Position numbers and translations under genes: made by a program. Shown here piece after piece: positions 60,150 through 64,000 of a DNA stretch of 64,000 bases (position 1 is its first letter; every line of letters begins with the position of its first letter). Below the pieces are notes generated by a model that saw only the letters and a program-made list of their open reading frames with translations, had not been told where the DNA came from and did no database searches. Source of the DNA: Luidia sarsii (Eukaryota; Echinodermata; Asteroidea; Paxillosida; Luidiidae); contig OX465118.1 in the NCBI GenBank assembly GCA_949987565.1, forward strand, positions 6,848,538 to 6,912,537, in the 5' to 3' direction.

Positions 60150-60910
60150 TTGTATGTACTGTACCAGGGTACATGTATGTGTACATGTGTACATCGGTAC
60201 TGTACATGTACGTGTGTACATGTACGTAGCACTCTCTTAAGTCCAGGCTACCGTAGGTTCGTGTTCTTCATCCTCAGGCCTGACTGCGACGGCGGCTTGA
60301 TTGTGTGATCGCACAATGCCTACAGTGGTGTGTGCCATTAATTTGGAGTTGACTCCCCATCCGCGCTTTAAAGAAATTTGCTCTCTCTTTTTTTTTTTCC
60401 CGCTTCCGTTTCCACTGCGTGCTCCTGACTGTCACAAATGGCTCAGTGCTTTACACGTACATTGTACATGTACAGTACTTACATGTACAGTGTAGGTCTG
60501 AAATTTGCTGTTTAAGTTGCAAATTATGCATTGTGCTGTACCGGTACATGTACTGTACATGTGTACTATTCATATGTTGTGTACTTTTGTACATGTGCTG
60601 TACCGGGTATGTGTTCAACCTTCTCCCAGTCCTAAAGAGAGCAAGGTGTTCCATTTGCTGCTGGGTGGACAGAGAGAGTTTTACCAGCTTCTGGTCCAAG
60701 TGGGAATCGAACCAGCAACCTTCACTCTAACCACTTGAGCACGGTGCCTATCCATGCCGAGGCCTTGTACAGTGTATAGGTACATGTGTACAGTGTACAT
60801 TGTACATGGCGTACAATGTACTGTACATTTATACATGTACAGTGTGTACATGTACGTAAACATGTACGTGTACATGTGTATTGTGTATAATACCATTGGT
60901 GTACAGTACA
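60150..60910. repeat. TGTACA palindrome clusters around a SINE
   Basis: Clusters at 60,155-60,230, 60,455-60,500, 60,540-60,612 and 60,770-60,910. The SINE at 60,618-60,748 interrupts them. Confidence 0.9.
60618..60748 (-). repeat. tRNA-derived SINE
   Basis: On the minus strand it starts GGCACCGTGCTCAAGTGG, an A-box-like D arm, followed by TTAGAGTG. GGTTCGATTCCCAC, a perfect B box and T arm, follows at 60,713-60,700. The A-to-B distance is shorter than in a true tRNA, so part of the anticodon arm is missing. A body of about 80 bases follows with CCAGAAGCTGGTAAAACTC and GAGAAGGTTGAACAC. It is flanked by TACCGGTA/TACATG words. Confidence 0.7.
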
Positions 60911-61116
60911 GCTCTTCTTTTCCTTCAGCTGCCTTCTGAGAAGTCCCCCAAGTGCTTCGTCTGGCTTTGCAAATCATGAAAATTGTGCTGACTAATAAAT
61001 GTATGGCCCCAGATTTCCCTAATAAAATTATGATTATTCATACCCAAATAATTGGCTTCCCCTCGTTAGAGTACAAAGGGGAGCCGGGAGGCCATTGTGT
61101 ACACAGACATATTACA

Positions 61117-61221
61117 GCCCCCCCCCCTCTCTCTCTCCCCCCTCTCTCTCTCCCCCCTCTCTCTCCCCCCCTTCTCCCTCTCTCTCTCTCTCTCTCTTTC
61201 TTTCTCTCTCTCTCTCTCTTT
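61117..61221 (+). repeat. C-run and (CT)n tract
   Basis: About 100 bases of CCCCCC, CTCTCTCTCTC and CTTTCTTTC words. Confidence 0.95.
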
Positions 61222-62430
61222 CATGATTAATTGGCATCAGTGTTCTGCACTTATCCACTGGTTAGATTAAAATTGATTTTGACTCTTTCTCGCCATCTTA
61301 ATTGAAATACCGGTACTGTACATGTACCGCTTCCGCTGGCTCGTACTACTGTAATGGCTGTTTTGACTGATCGAGGCCTGTTTTGACTGATCGTGAGAAA
61401 GCTGGAAATCAATGGAGCCTCTGATTTAGTACACAGAATGGCTGGAGGGGGTTTGGGCATGGTTTGGTCTTGTGGATATCCCTTGTCTACCACTTCAGTG
61501 GGCCCAGGTTTGATTCCCCCCTACCGGTAGGGGCCGATGTGTGGACTGGGGTTGCACAGGCTTTAATAGGGGATGGAGGCTTATAAATGCCTTGTTTCCA
61601 GCATACAGCACCACGAAAGTGCAAAATACATTTATGTACATGTAGCACTGTGAATACTGTAAAATATTGAATGAATGAGTTGGGTGGGGGTGGGGCACAC
61701 AGAGTGAATATTTGTCACACTTTTTAAAAGGCCCAATATAACATTTGGAAGATCGGAAAACATCAATGTCAACAGATTTCCTTCTACTGTACAACACAAA
61801 ATGTACATGTAATTTACACAGTTTATACCAGGTAGATGGTACCTGTATGATCCATGTACATGTACATGTAGAATCATCATGTTGAAATCTGAGTCTGGGA
61901 TGCTGAGAAATCTTTACTTAAACACCGATGAATACAGTAGTTTTTATCTCGCGATTTTTCGTGCGATGTGTTGAATGCTGCCCTCACAAACAAGCCAACA
62001 ACCGTTTTCAAATTACATTGTAAACCCCATAGACGTACTGTACATGTACATGTACATGTACATGTACATGTGTACATTTACCGATACCTTCAATGCAGGT
62101 CTGTGGTGGTTGCGACAAAAATCAGTCATCCATAGTCAGTTAAAAACTCACGAGGGTGCTATTTAAAAATCCGACCAAATCCGTTCATCTCTCATGGGTT
62201 GGTCTCCTTTCTCAGATTATCGTTTGAGCTACAGTACATTACAGTATGTACATGTACCAGTACAACGTTCATTGTGTTGTTTTTTGGGGGTACATGTATG
62301 TTTAATGGTGTAACATACATTGTACAAACTACATATGTACACATACATGTACACTGTACGGTAATCTTTCGACCTTTACCAATGTTGTATCGGACCTTTA
62401 ACTTGGGATTTGTTTACTCTTTCACTTGAT
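61222..62430. other. Sequence without recognised gene, minor TACATG clusters
   Basis: Unique sequence with small TGTACA clusters at 62,035-62,075 and 62,225-62,360. No exon was recognised. Confidence 0.4.
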
Positions 62431-62439
62431 CACAAAATG

Positions 62440-62705
62440 TGTGAAAATAATAGGCCCACATCGTGAAAATTGTTCACACTTGAAAGTGTGAACAATCCAT
62501 CTTCCTACATGTTGAAGATATTTACAGTAAGTCACACCTCGGGCAAAATGGTCACACTTTGGGAACAATTTTCACACCCTTTGTGAAATGATCGTACTTT
62601 TGGGAAATACAAATTCGCATTTTGGAAATAGATTTTTACACCTTCCCAAAAACAATTTCAGACTGAAATGTTCATGCTTTGAAAAAAGGGGGCACACTAT
62701 GGGAA
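62440..62705. repeat. Degenerate array of GTGTGAAAATT-type words with a perfect inverted repeat
   Basis: Related words recur about every 25-35 bases: GTGAAAATTGTTCACAC, GTCACACTTTGGGAACAA, TTTTCACACCCTTTGTGAAA, TTTTACACCTTCCCAAAAAC and GGCACACTATGGGAAAAC. At 62,469-62,496 ATTGTTCACACTT and AAGTGTGAACAAT form a perfect 13-bp stem with a 2-base loop. Confidence 0.6.
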
Positions 62706-63004
62706 AACATTAATAAAAGTACATGTAGTCCCTAAGGTTAGGAACAAGTTGTCCCAATTTTCCCATTTTATTTTCCCATGTTATTGTTAGTCACTACCGT
62801 ACAGTACTTCAATTAAAGCCCCTACACAACATTGTTAAGATTGAAAAACAGAAATGTTCACAGATTTACATGAGACTTACCGGTATGGTATACAGTTTGA
62901 AGATGATTATGGTAGAAACCTCGCACTGAAATATTTCTGCCTAAAGTACTGTACTTTGAGCTGAAATTTTCACAGGTATGCTACCGGTATTTCATGGATA
63001 TGTT

Positions 63005-63215
63005 GAACCAGACAACATACATGTACCTGTACGTGTACATGTACATGTATATGCATGGATGCTATTCTTTGTTGTGTTATCCCTTTAAGGGAATTTTTAT
63101 TTTATTTTCAAAACTGATGTGTGTACCAATTTAATTTAGTTTTTCTTTTTCGGACAAGTGAGGTAAATGTACTTGTACAGTACATGTACATACAGTGTAC
63201 ATGTATAGTACGCGC
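63005..63215. repeat. Last TGTACA clusters
   Basis: TACATGTAC words at 63,018-63,050 and 63,170-63,210. None was seen beyond about 63,215. Confidence 0.85.
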
Positions 63216-63219
63216 AGTG

Positions 63220-63560
63220 TCAGTGCACCCGGCGTTTCTACAATGGGAGCTCACGTCTTCGGCAAACCGCTAGTGTACGGTAGCGATTAACTGCACGCGC
63301 ACATAAATGGCGGTTGTCGTCTAGGGGCTGACCGAGTTTCACTCTCGCAGCAGGGGTTTGTCCCTGTTCACGTTTTTTTGATTGATTGGAACATGCCCCG
63401 CAGTGTCAAACGTGTTGGGGAGTAGACCGGCCCAGTCCGTTGGAGTTTGCCCGCCGTCGCTGACAGGGAAGCGCCCTGCCGTCAGGTCTGACCCCCACCA
63501 ATAAGGGACTGGGGGCAATGTGCGTGTGCGATACTCGCACACAGGACTTAAGGGGGAAAC
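63220..63560. other. GC-richer unique segment
   Basis: CpG-bearing unique sequence, including an AAATGGCGG YY1-like motif near 63,305. No exon was recognised. It could be part of a dispersed element with the adjoining foldback repeats or an unrelated regulatory segment. Confidence 0.3.
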
Positions 63561-63606
63561 GAAAAAACTAAAACCCGGGGAAAATATTTAATCATAGAAT
63601 TTTACA

Positions 63607-63714
63607 GGGCCCAACGCCTCAATGCTATTAAGACCCTTTCTCAAAGGCAGAGATTTTTCCCTCACCTTTGCGAAAGGTCCAGCTCAAGTCAGTAGGATTT
63701 GAAATGTCAGGCCC
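63607..63714. repeat. Foldback repeat, paired arms, copy B
   Basis: The left arm (63,607-63,649) is the reverse complement of the family arm: GGGCCCAACGCCTCAATG, then ACCCTTTCTCAAAGGC. The right arm (63,665-63,714) reads CCTTTGCGAAAGGTCC, then AGGATTTGAAATGTCAGGCC. It has the same head-to-head layout as copy A. Confidence 0.75.
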
Positions 63715-63820
63715 TTCCAAACAAAATTTAAGACATGCACTCTGGTCTTTTTTAAGTCAGTGAGCAGTTTGTCGTTCATTTGAGTCAAGATATCTGATGG
63801 CGGGGGAAAAAAATCAGATG

Positions 63821-63920
63821 GTCTTCGTTTCAATCCTAGCAGGATCTTCCTCCATGGGAGAAGCTCTCTCTGCCTTTCACTGGTTTGAGAAAGGTGCTGC
63901 GAGGGTTCAAACGTTAGGCC
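63821..63920. repeat. Foldback repeat, paired arms, copy C
   Basis: The left arm GTTTCAATCCTAGCAGGATC (reverse of the family arm) at 63,826-63,845 is followed by a right arm, GTTTGAGAAAGGTGCTGCGA then GGGTTCAAACGTTAGGCC, at 63,883-63,920. It lies about 107 bases from copy B. Confidence 0.75.
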
Positions 63921-64000
63921 GTCTTGGATTTTTTTGAGACCCGTCTACTGGAGGCTGGTCTGGAGCTACCATAGGCCGGTGAGCAGGTTGACTACTTGCA

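Noticed and set aside
1..64000. CRISPR arrays, operons, bacterial promoters or Shine-Dalgarno sites
   Set aside because: The window is spliced animal DNA. The regular repeats are tandem or palindromic satellites without spacer structure.

Overview
The window is animal nuclear DNA. Short exons are separated by long introns with GT-AG borders, there are tRNA-derived repeats and several families of short inverted-repeat elements, and low-complexity sequence is abundant. The metazoan-type LIM and CARD domains, together with dispersed palindromic words (TACATGTA, TACCGGTA, TAGGCCTA), suggest a marine invertebrate deuterostome such as an echinoderm, hemichordate or amphioxus. That placement is an impression, not a proof. 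Only a small part of the 64 kb can be supported as coding, and both recognisable genes are on the + strand.

Region 1 (1-3,077) is the 3' end of a LIM-domain gene. Three exons (767-887, 2069-2190, 3000-3077) encode the last one and a half LIM domains and the stop codon of a protein resembling the Enigma family (PDLIM5/PDLIM7/LDB3/Zasp). Both introns are largely pyrimidine-rich simple repeat. Region 2 (3,078 to about 12,400) is 3' UTR plus intergenic sequence with no supported gene, but with several dispersed repeats.

Region 3 (about 12,430-13,291) is a CpG-rich promoter-like segment with CRE/E-box and YY1-type motifs. It leads into an exon encoding a CARD that resembles the N-terminus of DLG5, a membrane-associated guanylate kinase scaffold of cell polarity. 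Region 4 (13,292 to about 52,700) is best read as a very long first intron. It is crowded with clusters of the self-complementary hexamer TGTACA, with miniature inverted-repeat elements, with 0.5-0.7 kb purine/pyrimidine blocks and with a 128-bp minisatellite.

Region 5 (52,767-52,968) is a second candidate first coding exon. It ends in the same splice phase as the CARD exon (K codon, then G before GT), so the two may be alternative first exons of one gene, with and without the CARD. Region 6 (52,969-64,000) would be further intron. It holds more TGTACA clusters, tandemly duplicated segments, a tRNA-derived SINE and paired foldback repeats. No later exon of the second gene was found.

Most open reading frames from about 15 kb onwards, reading as alternating M-Y, C-T or V-H, are products of the TACATG repeat on both strands and are not genes. 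The points most worth a second look are: the shared-phase alternative first exons; the abrupt start of the palindromic-hexamer domain in the long intron; a histone-type 3' stem-loop with a U7-like element but no histone gene; a foldback family with three paired copies; and an unusual zinc-ligand spacing in the last LIM domain.
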